Assembly: GCA_016744135.1 (NCBI GenBank)
Contig: JADGEX010000001.1
Location: forward strand, 372,001 to 436,000
Length of the DNA stretch: 64,000 nt
Direction: 5' to 3'
From: Pseudodesulfovibrio sp.
GTDB lineage: Bacteria; Desulfobacterota; Desulfovibrionia; Desulfovibrionales; Desulfovibrionaceae
This document shows, one piece after another, positions 7,816 through 16,879 of the stretch. How positions within the stretch are numbered: the first letter of the stretch is position 1; the number at the start of each line of letters is the position of its first letter. A program made the position numbers and the translations under genes. The notes below the pieces were generated by a model, which was not told the origin of the DNA, searched no databases, and saw only the letters and a program-made list of their open reading frames with translations.

Positions 7816-8136
7816 ATGTCATCTTCACCATTCACATTGAAAGTCGTAGAGATTATCCGTTCAATTCCTTTCGGAAAAGTTATTACATATGGAGGTATTG
7901 CAACAATGGCGGGCAATCGACGAGCAGCTCGGCAAATTGCTCGCATTCTCCATTCATGTTCTCGAAAAGAAAAACTTCCCTGGCACAGGGTTATTAACAG
8001 GGAAGGCCGTATATCCCTTGCCCGTCAACAAGGTTATGATGATCAAAAAGAATTACTTATCAATGAAGGTATCATCTTCGACCCATCGGACAAAATAAAT
8101 CTGGACCATTTTCTATGGCATGGACATAAAGTCTGA
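7816..8136 (+). CDS. Alkyltransferase-like (ATL) DNA-binding protein
   Basis: 106 residues matching the DNA-binding domain of O6-methylguanine-DNA methyltransferase: IPFGKVITYGGIA near 17-29, the arginine-finger segment NRRAARQIA near 34-42, and LPWHRVI at 54-60. The active-site cysteine of PCHR is replaced by Trp56, the hallmark of ATL proteins, which cannot remove alkyl groups but bind O6-alkylguanine and hand the lesion to nucleotide excision repair. Tyr25, used in base flipping in the family, is kept. It is divergent from the membrane cytochrome gene and precedes a DUF1499 lipoprotein. The ATG lacks a strong ribosome site. Confidence 0.88.
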   Translation: MSSSPFTLKVVEIIRSIPFGKVITYGGIATMAGNRRAARQIARILHSCSRKEKLPWHRVINREGRISLARQQGYDDQKELLINEGIIFDPSDKINLDHFLWHGHKV

Positions 8137-8200
8137 TCGACTTGCCTTTTATTACTGAAATTAGTTGCATTTCAAGCCTCTTTTGCAATAGATTGCTCCC

Positions 8201-8650
8201 ATGAAACAGATACATATTCGCTCCATTTTTTGTGTTTTGGTTTTAATCTCATTGTGTGCTTGCGCTAGTAAAGCCCCTGAAATGGGCATGCACGAGGGCG
8301 TATTCGCCACCTGTGGTGAATCCGACGACTGCGTCTCTTCCCAAGCAAACGACGCCAAACACAAAATTGCCCCTATCAAAGCCAATGGAGATCCTGAAAT
8401 CGTCATGGTTGATCTTGGCAATGCTATCGATTCTATCTTCGGCGGCAAGGTGTTGTTGGTTCAAGACAACTACCTTCGTGCCGAATTCAAGAGTACTGTC
8501 ATGCGCACCATGGACGACGCTGAGTTTTTTTATGATCAGCATGCAGGAGTCATCCACGTCCACGCCATCTCTCGTGGAGACTTCTTTGATTTCGACGGCA
8601 ATCGGGACCGTATTGAGGAATTACGACAAACTTTTGAAGAATCACAATAA
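8201..8650 (+). CDS. DUF1499-family lipoprotein
   Basis: 149 residues with a type II signal peptide; the lipobox LCAC places the lipidated cysteine near residue 20. The mature part carries the DUF1499 hallmark CGESDDCVSSQ near 38-48 and the later NYLRAEFKSTVMR segment. The family is widespread and of unknown function; the sequence predicts only anchoring to a membrane facing the periplasm. It follows the ATL gene by 64 bases on the same strand and is closed by a strong terminator. Confidence 0.8.
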   Translation: MKQIHIRSIFCVLVLISLCACASKAPEMGMHEGVFATCGESDDCVSSQANDAKHKIAPIKANGDPEIVMVDLGNAIDSIFGGKVLLVQDNYLRAEFKSTVMRTMDDAEFFYDQHAGVIHVHAISRGDFFDFDGNRDRIEELRQTFEESQ

Positions 8651-8670
8651 ATGAAAAAATGAGACAATAA

Positions 8671-8703
8671 AAAAAAGACCGCACAGAATGCGGTCTTTTT
8701 TTT
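8671..8703. terminator. Bidirectional terminator
   Basis: Stem AAAAAGACCGCA / TGCGGTCTTTTT (8672-8683, 8689-8700) with a five-base loop, between the convergent DUF1499 and ferredoxin genes. Confidence 0.92.
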
Positions 8704-8720
8704 ATCACAGATGTGATTTT

Positions 8721-9226
<506 letters not shown>

Positions 9227-11452
9227 ATGCCATCATTTCTTAAAAATGCATTTAAAAAAGACCAGCTCATTCTCCTCGGTGCAGGCATGAGCATAGCCGT
9301 TGTCATGGTCTTTCTCTTTTTAAGCCAGCCACAGTTCCTCTATTTGCTTGAATTAAAGGTATATGACCATTATATTAAAGAATATCACGGACCTGTTTCT
9401 ACCAATATCCCTGTTATCATCGACCTTGATGAAAAAAGTTTGGCTGAAAAGGGCCAATGGCCCTGGCCAAGATATCGTGTAGCTATGCTTATGAAATATC
9501 TTCAGGCATACGGTGCAGTAGCCATTGCTTCAGATATAATCTTCGTTGAACCGGACCGTACGTCTCCCATAAATATCAGAAAAGATGTAAAAAGAGATTT
9601 AGATCTTAATATAGGCTTCAAAGGACTACCCGCCGATTTCGACGACTATGATGCATTATTGGCAGCCAATCTCAAAACCGGTCCCTTCATTCTCGGCATT
9701 GATTTTATAGCAGGGGGAAAAAACCAAACAGAAAGGTCTCCAGAGAGACAAGAATGTTCAGTCAAACCTGCCAAGGTCGCAATTCTTGCCCCTCCCGGCT
9801 CCATGTCACCACTTGACGCACTTCCCAAAGCAAAGGACATGATCTGCCCCATTCCTATTTTGGCAAAAGCTGCCGCTCGATGCGGATTCATCACCATTTC
9901 TCCTGATGCGGATTCCGTTTACAGACGAGTACCACTCCTCTTCAGTTGCAAAGGAAAACTCTATCCGAGTTTGGCGCTGGCGTCGCTCATGCAAGCGACT
10001 GGCATAGACAGCATGATTTTGAAAATGTCCTCATTGGGCGTGGAATCCATCAAACTTAAAGGAATGGTCATCCCCACAGACTACCATGGACGAATGCTGA
10101 TTAACTATCGCGGTACAATGAAAACATTTGAATACATAAGTGCCGCTGACGTGCTCGACAGAAAACTTCCTAACGGAGCCCTCCAGGGTCGAATTGCGCT
10201 AATAGGCACTTCAGCTTCAGGACTGAAAGATTTACGCCCTACTCCACTTGATCCCGGTGCACCCGGGGTGGAAACACATGCAACTATCATCGATAATATT
10301 TTGTCAAAACAATTCATTTCCATCCCGGATTGGACAAAAGGGGTTGAATTTTCCGGTATGATTCTCGCTGGGCTTGTCACCACATTCCTCCTCATGTGGG
10401 CCCGCGCCTCCTGGATTGTACTGCCGTTAATAGGCCTAAGCTATGCCATGTGGTATGGATCTATTATCCTTTACAAAGAACAAAGCTATTTCATATCTCC
10501 TATGTATTCTTACCTTACCTTGGCTGTAACATTTGCTTCTTTGACCATTCTTAAATTCTGGCGAGAAGAACATGCCAAGAAATTCATCCACGGCGCGTTC
10601 GCCCACTATCTAGCGCCATCCGTTATTTCTCAAATCATGGATGATCCGGACGCCTTGTCTCTGGAAGGTCAGGAAAAAGATATGACCATTCAATTTTCAG
10701 ACGTTCGTAATTTCACATCACTTTCGGAAAAGCTTTCTCCGACACAAGTGACAGATCTTTTACACGACTACCTGACACCCATGACTCGAATCATCACAGA
10801 AAATGAGGGAACACTGGACAAGTTCATCGGCGACGCTGTTATGGCATTTTGGAACGCACCGTTGGATGTGAAAAATCATCAGGATAAAGCATTAATTGCC
10901 GCACTGAATCAACTGGATCGATTGGACAAACTGAATGAAGAATTCATTGAAAAATATGGATTTACCATCGCTGTGGGCATTGGTATTCACTCCGGCCCTG
11001 TACGCGTCGGAAACATGGGGTCCGCAGATTTGTTCGATTACACACTCATCGGTGACAATGTAAATCTGGCTTCACGACTTGAAGGTCTCACCAAATATTA
11101 CGGCCAAAAACTCGTGGTTAGTCAAACTGTAATCAACGCCTGTAGAGAAGGATATTACTGTCGCATACTCGATAAGGTTCGGGTCAAAGGCAAAAAAGAA
11201 CCCGTCACTATTTATACGATATACAGGCAAAAAGAAGCTCAAGAGCGTAAGGAAGAACTTGCTCTTTATGAAAAAGCCCATGAGGCTTATACGGATATGG
11301 ATTTTGAAAAAGCAAAAGACATGTTTCTGAAACTCAAGGAAACGGACAAAGAACCATTACTATATGATCTTTACATTAACCGATGTAACCATTTGATTGA
11401 GACACCACCAGATTCAAATTGGGACGTTGTATTCAATCACAAGACCAAATAG
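9227..11452 (+). CDS. Membrane adenylate/guanylate cyclase with CHASE2 sensor
   Basis: 741 residues. A membrane helix near 18-36 precedes an extracytoplasmic CHASE2-type domain (about 50-365, with VIIDLDEKSLAEKGQWPWPR near 65-84), then two or three helices near 370-440 and a class III cyclase domain near 470-650. Catalytic features are visible: FSDVRNFT (first metal aspartate), DKFIGDAVMAFW (Lys and second metal aspartate) and LIGDNVNLASRLEG (Asn and Arg for the transition state). The lysine in DKFIGD suits ATP, so cAMP is the more likely product. A short charged tail follows. The CHASE2 domain would sense a periplasmic signal, unknown here. No cAMP receptor gene is nearby, and the gene is followed by a terminator. 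Confidence 0.9.
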   Translation: MPSFLKNAFKKDQLILLGAGMSIAVVMVFLFLSQPQFLYLLELKVYDHYIKEYHGPVSTNIPVIIDLDEKSLAEKGQWPWPRYRVAMLMKYLQAYGAVAIASDIIFVEPDRTSPINIRKDVKRDLDLNIGFKGLPADFDDYDALLAANLKTGPFILGIDFIAGGKNQTERSPERQECSVKPAKVAILAPPGSMSPLDALPKAKDMICPIPILAKAAARCGFITISPDADSVYRRVPLLFSCKGKLYPSLALASLMQATGIDSMILKMSSLGVESIKLKGMVIPTDYHGRMLINYRGTMKTFEYISAADVLDRKLPNGALQGRIALIGTSASGLKDLRPTPLDPGAPGVETHATIIDNILSKQFISIPDWTKGVEFSGMILAGLVTTFLLMWARASWIVLPLIGLSYAMWYGSIILYKEQSYFISPMYSYLTLAVTFASLTILKFWREEHAKKFIHGAFAHYLAPSVISQIMDDPDALSLEGQEKDMTIQFSDVRNFTSLSEKLSPTQVTDLLHDYLTPMTRIITENEGTLDKFIGDAVMAFWNAPLDVKNHQDKALIAALNQLDRLDKLNEEFIEKYGFTIAVGIGIHSGPVRVGNMGSADLFDYTLIGDNVNLASRLEGLTKYYGQKLVVSQTVINACREGYYCRILDKVRVKGKKEPVTIYTIYRQKEAQERKEELALYEKAHEAYTDMDFEKAKDMFLKLKETDKEPLLYDLYINRCNHLIETPPDSNWDVVFNHKTK

Positions 11453-11479
11453 AAAAGGGCCGCATAAAGCGGCCCTTTT
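11453..11479. terminator. Bidirectional terminator
   Basis: Perfect stem AAAAGGGCCGC / GCGGCCCTTTT (11453-11463, 11469-11479) between convergent cyclase and flavoprotein genes. Confidence 0.93.
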
Positions 11480-11501
11480 CTTATTTATATCATTTTTAAA
11501 T

Positions 11502-12764
11502 TTAGGGATTGTTCATCATGGCTTCAATAAAACTATCGGGCCACAAAGCAGGAGACGGATCACCTTCCATGAGTCTCTCTTTGCCGGTTTCATCCAACTC
11601 AAAACCATTTTTAATGAAACTGGTATAAAAACCGGCAGCATCAATATCACCAATTAAAATACAACCAGCCAGCACATTACCTTTAAAAATAAGCTTCCGG
11701 TAAATGGAATCTTTCCGATCCAAATGAATAGTTGTCTCAAACCCATCTTCGTCAGCGAGGTTCGTCTCTCCAACGGAAATAGTTGGCAAACCATAATATG
11801 TGATGGAGTTCATTGACATGCCTCCAGTGTATGGAGAATTCGTCCCGGCCATGTTCAAACCGGCATATCGCCCCTGCGTGTATGCGTTGGGCCAAATGGG
11901 ACGTACTGTATATTCACCGGTCAGCAAATCTTTTGCCTCGGCCACATCACCTGCAGCGAACACGTCAGGATCACTGGTCGCGAGATAATCATTCACCCGA
12001 ATACCCTGATTTGTAGTCAATCCAGCCTGTGCGGCCAGTCCCATATTCGGACGAACACCGGCAGCCACAATAACCACATCGGAGTCAACAAGACCTTTGT
12101 CTGTTTCCACACCCTTGATGGTACCATCACTGTAGCGAACAATTCCCTTGGTGTCTGTACCCTGCATAAATCTGATGCCATTCTTTTCAAGATGATCGAC
12201 GATCAACTCCCCGGCAGTCTCGTCAAAATAGGTACGCATGATGCGGGAACGGACAACAATAGTTACTTCAACACCCTTCTCGGCAAAACCTTCGGCCGCT
12301 TTCAAGGCGATCAGACCAGCGCCAATGACAACTACTTTCTTAACCTTGTCCACCAACTCCTTGAGTGTTTCCGCGTGTGCTACGGTTGTAAAATTGTGCA
12401 CACCTGGTCCATCAATTCCGGGCAAATTCAGCTTGACCGGGGTTCCACCGGTTGCAATCAGTAGCTTGCCATAAGGAACGGTGTCACCACTGTCCAAAGT
12501 CAAGACTTTTCCCTTGGTATCAATGGACAGAACCCTTGACCCAAGTCGCATTTCAATCCCGTTATTTTTATAAAATTCTTCTGGACGAAATGGCAGTGTT
12601 TCGAATTTGATCTTATCTGAAAGGTAATAGGAAATCAGCGGACGTCCATATGTCGGCACAGCTTCATCACTAATTACGGTGATGGCCCCTGTAGTATCAT
12701 GTTGACGAATACCTTCAATGGCACCGATGGCGGAAACACCGTTTCCTACAATAACGTAATTCAT
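11502..12764 (-). CDS. FAD-dependent NAD(P)H oxidoreductase (NADH:rubredoxin reductase / NirB-like family)
   Basis: 420 residues of the pyridine nucleotide-disulfide oxidoreductase family. The FAD fold opens at the N-terminus (VIVGNGVSAIGAIEGI), the NAD(P) fold lies near 145 (VVVIGAGLIALKAAEGFAEK), and the second FAD motif near 280 reads DVFAAGDVAEA. There is no redox-active CxxC, so it is not a disulfide reductase; the nearest characterised relatives reduce rubredoxin or form the N-terminal half of nitrite reductases. In sulfate reducers such proteins often act in oxygen or nitric oxide defence, but no rubredoxin or flavodiiron gene is adjacent. The start is ATG with GAGGAG upstream. Confidence 0.82.
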   Translation of the reverse strand: MNYVIVGNGVSAIGAIEGIRQHDTTGAITVISDEAVPTYGRPLISYYLSDKIKFETLPFRPEEFYKNNGIEMRLGSRVLSIDTKGKVLTLDSGDTVPYGKLLIATGGTPVKLNLPGIDGPGVHNFTTVAHAETLKELVDKVKKVVVIGAGLIALKAAEGFAEKGVEVTIVVRSRIMRTYFDETAGELIVDHLEKNGIRFMQGTDTKGIVRYSDGTIKGVETDKGLVDSDVVIVAAGVRPNMGLAAQAGLTTNQGIRVNDYLATSDPDVFAAGDVAEAKDLLTGEYTVRPIWPNAYTQGRYAGLNMAGTNSPYTGGMSMNSITYYGLPTISVGETNLADEDGFETTIHLDRKDSIYRKLIFKGNVLAGCILIGDIDAAGFYTSFIKNGFELDETGKERLMEGDPSPALWPDSFIEAMMNNP

Positions 12765-13010
12765 GCTTGACTCCTCTGCGCCCAGAATTCATAACATTAA
12801 CAATTATGACAATAAAACGCCTCTTTTGGGGGTTGATCAGACTTTCTACACATTTTTTAGTAAAAAATCCACTTCAACAATTAAAACAACTGTTTCATAA
12901 TAACATCTTGTAATAATACATTTAAAATGAAAGTGAAAAATTTGCCAGAACCGTAAAGAACCGTTAACTAAAGCACCTCCCATTTACTCTAAACAAGAGA
13001 TAAGCAAACC

Positions 13011-14429
13011 GTGAGCATTCAGGGAAATAAAGTACTCATTGCCAACAGGGGCGAAATAGCTGTTCGAATCATGGAAGCATGTTCCGAACTAGGCGTTCCG
13101 TTTGTCGCCCTATATACGGAAGAAGACTCCCAGTCCGGCCACATTGACGTCGCCAAAAGGCTGGGCGGTGAGAAATCACTTTACCGCATCCACAATTACT
13201 TGGATGCAGGAGACATTCTTTCCGTAGCCGACGAATCCGGCGCGACCGCCGTCCATCCAGGATACGGATTCTTTTCGGAAAACTACCGTTTTGCCAGACG
13301 CGTAGTGGAACGTGACCGCCCCATGACCTTCATTGGTCCCTCATGGGAAGTTATCCGCGACCTGGGCGACAAGATTAACACCAAACGACTGGCACGCACA
13401 ATCGGCGTTCCCACTGTACCTGGTTCCGACCGGGCTATATATGATGAAATGGAAGCGGAAGCCATTGCTGAAAGCCTCTTTGAATTCCAAACGAAAATGG
13501 GCATTTCCCGTCCAGTTGTTCTGGTCAAGGCATCTGCTGGTGGCGGAGGTATGGGCATCGACGAAGTCGAAGACATGGCTCGTTTCAGACAAACCTACCG
13601 TCGAATTCGCAACTACTCACTCCGTACCTTCAATGATGAAGGTGTACTCATTGAGCAGCGCGTGTTCAACTTCAACCACCTTGAAGTACAGATCGCTTCA
13701 GATCGTACCGGCATCAATCCGGTTCACTTCGGGACACGGAATTGCTCAGTTCAGAGCCCCGGGCTGCAAAAACGCGTTGAAGTCGCCCCTGGATTCAGAC
13801 CTGAAGACCTGCAATATAGTTTTGATGCCCAAAAATTGATGGATGACATTACTGAATATTCTCTCTCCATCGCTCGTGAAATCAAATACGACAACGTCGG
13901 TACATGGGAATGGATCGTGACTCCCAACGGTGAACCGTTCCTCATGGAAGTGAATACTCGTATTCAAGTAGAAAATGGCGTTTCAGCTTGCATCTCTTCA
14001 ACGCAGGGCAACAAGGACGTCAATCTCGTTCGTGAACAAATCCGAATCGGTCTTGGTGAAGACCTCGGTTATACGCAGGATGATGTCTCCTTTGACGGTG
14101 TCAGCATTGAATACCGCCTCATCGCCGAAGACACGACCCAAGGTTTTACTCCCTGGGTTGGTAAGATCGAAGAACTGAAATGGACCGATTGTGACTGGTT
14201 GAGCATGCACACGCATGTTCCACTTGATCGAACATACCAAATTCCAACCGAATATGACCCAAACCTGGCTCTGGCCATCATTTGGGGTAAGGATTTGGAA
14301 GAGGCAAAGAAACGCGGTCTGGAATTCCTGAACGACCTGAAACTCAACGGCGGGGACTCAAGCGGTGCTGGCATGAAGTCCAACATTCCCTTCCTCATTG
14401 AGAAAACAGAAAATTTGCTTGAATTCTAA
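13011..14429 (+). CDS. accC: Biotin carboxylase subunit
   Basis: 472 residues of the biotin carboxylase family, which carboxylates the biotin of a carrier protein using ATP and bicarbonate. The N-terminal fold (KVLIANRGEIAVRI near 7-20), ATP-grasp loop (KASAGGGGMGI near 173) and the metal and bicarbonate site (EVNTRIQVENGV near 313) are all present. The start appears to be GTG at 13011 with a weak AAGAGA upstream. The carboxyltransferase begins four bases after its stop codon, so they form one operon and together should make malonyl-CoA. No biotin carrier protein or biotin domain occurs in either gene, so the carrier must be encoded elsewhere. The alternative substrate propionyl-CoA cannot be excluded. 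Confidence 0.88.
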   Translation: MSIQGNKVLIANRGEIAVRIMEACSELGVPFVALYTEEDSQSGHIDVAKRLGGEKSLYRIHNYLDAGDILSVADESGATAVHPGYGFFSENYRFARRVVERDRPMTFIGPSWEVIRDLGDKINTKRLARTIGVPTVPGSDRAIYDEMEAEAIAESLFEFQTKMGISRPVVLVKASAGGGGMGIDEVEDMARFRQTYRRIRNYSLRTFNDEGVLIEQRVFNFNHLEVQIASDRTGINPVHFGTRNCSVQSPGLQKRVEVAPGFRPEDLQYSFDAQKLMDDITEYSLSIAREIKYDNVGTWEWIVTPNGEPFLMEVNTRIQVENGVSACISSTQGNKDVNLVREQIRIGLGEDLGYTQDDVSFDGVSIEYRLIAEDTTQGFTPWVGKIEELKWTDCDWLSMHTHVPLDRTYQIPTEYDPNLALAIIWGKDLEEAKKRGLEFLNDLKLNGGDSSGAGMKSNIPFLIEKTENLLEF

Positions 14430-14433
14430 TACT

Positions 14434-16680
14434 ATGAATATAGAAAAGAAATTAAAGGGACTTCTGGAACGGGTCAGCTATGCCCGCGATATCCTTGGTG
14501 GCGCCCCCCGACCCGAATTGGATGCCTTTACCACGGAAATCAGCGAGTTCTCCGAAAAAAACAACGACCTGTCCGAAGAATTGAAAAACCGGGCACTGGA
14601 TTCACTGGATGCTCGATTGATTGCCATGGAATCCGCCATCGACACGCAACTTACGGCCATGGATAAAGTGCGTATCGTTCGCCATCCTCAACGAGCCTGT
14701 CTCAAAGACATCCTTGAAAACGTCTATGACAACTACACCGAAATTGGTGGTCAGGACGAGCACTCCATTGATCCCGGCATGCTCATCGCCAGAGCGTACA
14801 TCACTCGGCGTCGTGGCAAAAAAATCATCAATCAGCCGGTTATGGTCGTGGGGCAGGAAAAAGGCCACGGCGAGGAATTCCGCAACGGCGGATCAATCAA
14901 GCCCTGGGGCAACAGCAAGGCTTTAAAGTACATGAAGGTTGCTGCACGGGAACAAATTCCCATCCACGCCTATGTGAACACACCCGGCTCCTACCCTGTT
15001 GAGGATTTCCCCGGTGCCGCCCAGCAAATTGCTGAGAATATTTATGAGATGGCCGGACTTCCTGTCCCCATTATCGCCATCTTCTCCGAAGGCGGTTCCG
15101 GTGGAGCTGAAGCCATCGGTATGGCAGACAAACGCCTGATGCTTTCCCATGGATATTACTCAGTCATTTCTCCCGAAGGGGCTGCAGCCATTGAAGGCCG
15201 CATCCGAGGCTCTCAACGAGCCCCGGTCGAGCTTATAGAATCTTGTGCTCTGGCACAACGCATCACGGCTCAGGACAACCTGAAAAACGGTTATATTGAT
15301 GAAATAATTGAAGAACCGCCGCTTGGTGTTCGCGCCGATCATTTCGACTTCTACAAGCAGGTCCGGGAACAAATAGTCCGTGCAACCGACGAAGTCTCTC
15401 TCGGAGTGCGTGGCGTCCGTTTGTTTCGAGCCATGGCTATGCGCCATTTCAAAAGACATACAGACATCATTGTCCGCTGGTCCCTTAATGAAACTGCACG
15501 TGAACGCCTGATCGCCAAGCGCTTCAAAAAATATCGCAAACTTGCTCAGCATGCTTACAAAGATAATCGATCCTTGATGGACAAGCTCACCGCGACCAGT
15601 TCCGGTATCGTGTCCAACACCTCAAGCCTTCTTATGTACGGATTGGTCAAACCCTTTCGCCAGCGTATCGGTCGCATCGTGGAAGAAGCGACTGACGAAA
15701 TTCATGTCGTCACCGGCAAGGTCGATTCCATCGTAAAGACAGCACTCAAGAAAGTAGGCATTAAAGCTGAAGGCGATAAGCAAAAGGAAATGGAACTGAC
15801 CGGCCTGTCCACGACACAAGCGACTGAACCGGCAGTGACCAGTGACAACGGCTACATCAGCCCTCAAGCAAATATAGACCGAGAAGTCACATGCCCGCAT
15901 GCCTCGAAGCGTGGCTGCCTTGATATCTGGGCCAAAGATCTGTTTACAGACTTTGCCGGTGTCTGCCCTCACTGTGGTTACAACTTCCCGATGGAATACC
16001 AGTGGTATCTCCATAATCTCTTTGACAAAGGCTCCCTACGTGAATTCAATCGCGACATAGCAGCAGGCAACCCTACGAAGTTCCCTAACTTCGAGGCACG
16101 CTTGGACGCAGCTAAAGAAAAGACTGGCCTGCAATCAAGCTGCATGACCTTCAATGCCAGCCTTGAAGGGATTAACGTCACTTGTGCCACACTGATCGCC
16201 AACTTCCGAGGTGGTTCCGTCGGAGCCGCCGAGGGTGAGAAATTCATTCGCGCTCTGGAACTGGCACAGACAAAACATCAGCCGTTCCTCGCCTATGTGC
16301 ACGGCACCGCTGGTATCCGCATTCAGGAAGGCGTTAATGGCCTTATTCAGATGCCCCGCTGTACCATGGCAGTACGCAAATATATCGAAGAAGGTGGCCT
16401 ATACATCGTACTGTACGATACCAATTCGTATGCCGGTCCAGTGGCATCCTTCCTTGGATGTTCTCCGTACCAGTACGCAGTCCGTTCTTCCCGTTTGGGC
16501 TTTGCAGGCCCCGGCGTAATCAAGGAGACCACAGGCATTGAAATACCGCCCGACTATCACAACTGCTACAAAGGCCTTTCCCGAGGTCATATTCAAGGCG
16601 TGTGGAGCCGTAAAGACATTCGTAAAAACTTGCATCAGGCCTTCCTGACAATTGGTGGACGCAACCTCTATTACAGGTAA
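14434..16680 (+). CDS. Fused acetyl-CoA carboxylase carboxyltransferase (AccA-AccD)
   Basis: 748 residues from ATG 14434; an upstream ATG at 14398 overlaps accC and gives 12 more residues. The N-terminal half (to about 330) is AccA-like, with EGGSGGAEAIGMAD and SPEGAAAIEG near 218-255. After a linker, the C-terminal half is AccD-like: a zinc-binding segment with paired cysteines (CPHASKRGC and CPHCGY near 487-520) and the crotonase-fold core YVHGTAGIRIQEG and FAGPGVIKETTG. It transfers carboxyl from carboxybiotin to acetyl-CoA, the first step of fatty acid synthesis. Order alpha then beta in one chain is unlike the separate subunits of E. coli. A terminator follows. Confidence 0.87.
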   Translation: MNIEKKLKGLLERVSYARDILGGAPRPELDAFTTEISEFSEKNNDLSEELKNRALDSLDARLIAMESAIDTQLTAMDKVRIVRHPQRACLKDILENVYDNYTEIGGQDEHSIDPGMLIARAYITRRRGKKIINQPVMVVGQEKGHGEEFRNGGSIKPWGNSKALKYMKVAAREQIPIHAYVNTPGSYPVEDFPGAAQQIAENIYEMAGLPVPIIAIFSEGGSGGAEAIGMADKRLMLSHGYYSVISPEGAAAIEGRIRGSQRAPVELIESCALAQRITAQDNLKNGYIDEIIEEPPLGVRADHFDFYKQVREQIVRATDEVSLGVRGVRLFRAMAMRHFKRHTDIIVRWSLNETARERLIAKRFKKYRKLAQHAYKDNRSLMDKLTATSSGIVSNTSSLLMYGLVKPFRQRIGRIVEEATDEIHVVTGKVDSIVKTALKKVGIKAEGDKQKEMELTGLSTTQATEPAVTSDNGYISPQANIDREVTCPHASKRGCLDIWAKDLFTDFAGVCPHCGYNFPMEYQWYLHNLFDKGSLREFNRDIAAGNPTKFPNFEARLDAAKEKTGLQSSCMTFNASLEGINVTCATLIANFRGGSVGAAEGEKFIRALELAQTKHQPFLAYVHGTAGIRIQEGVNGLIQMPRCTMAVRKYIEEGGLYIVLYDTNSYAGPVASFLGCSPYQYAVRSSRLGFAGPGVIKETTGIEIPPDYHNCYKGLSRGHIQGVWSRKDIRKNLHQAFLTIGGRNLYYR

Positions 16681-16704
16681 CTTTCACCCACATATGTTCT
16701 GCAT

Positions 16705-16734
16705 AAGGCAGTCTCCTCGGAGGCTGCCTTTTTT
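16705..16734 (+). terminator. Rho-independent terminator after accAD
   Basis: Stem AAGGCAG / CTGCCTT (16705-16711, 16724-16730), extended by CTCC/GGAG inside, followed by six T residues. Confidence 0.85.
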
Positions 16735-16879
16735 ATTTCAAATCTAAAATATAACAACACTGTAACGTGGAGGTAGCACCCATTTTGCCGGAGGGTGTAG
16801 TTAAAACACTGGCCGTACTCGTTTACTAGTTATAATTCCTGCATATTTATCTACACAGGCTCAACATGCGAGAAACGCC

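Noticed and set aside
16741-16879. c-di-GMP riboswitch before the EAL-GGDEF gene
   Set aside because: The GEMM motif elements are not present; only a TATAAT near 16831 is seen, without a good -35.
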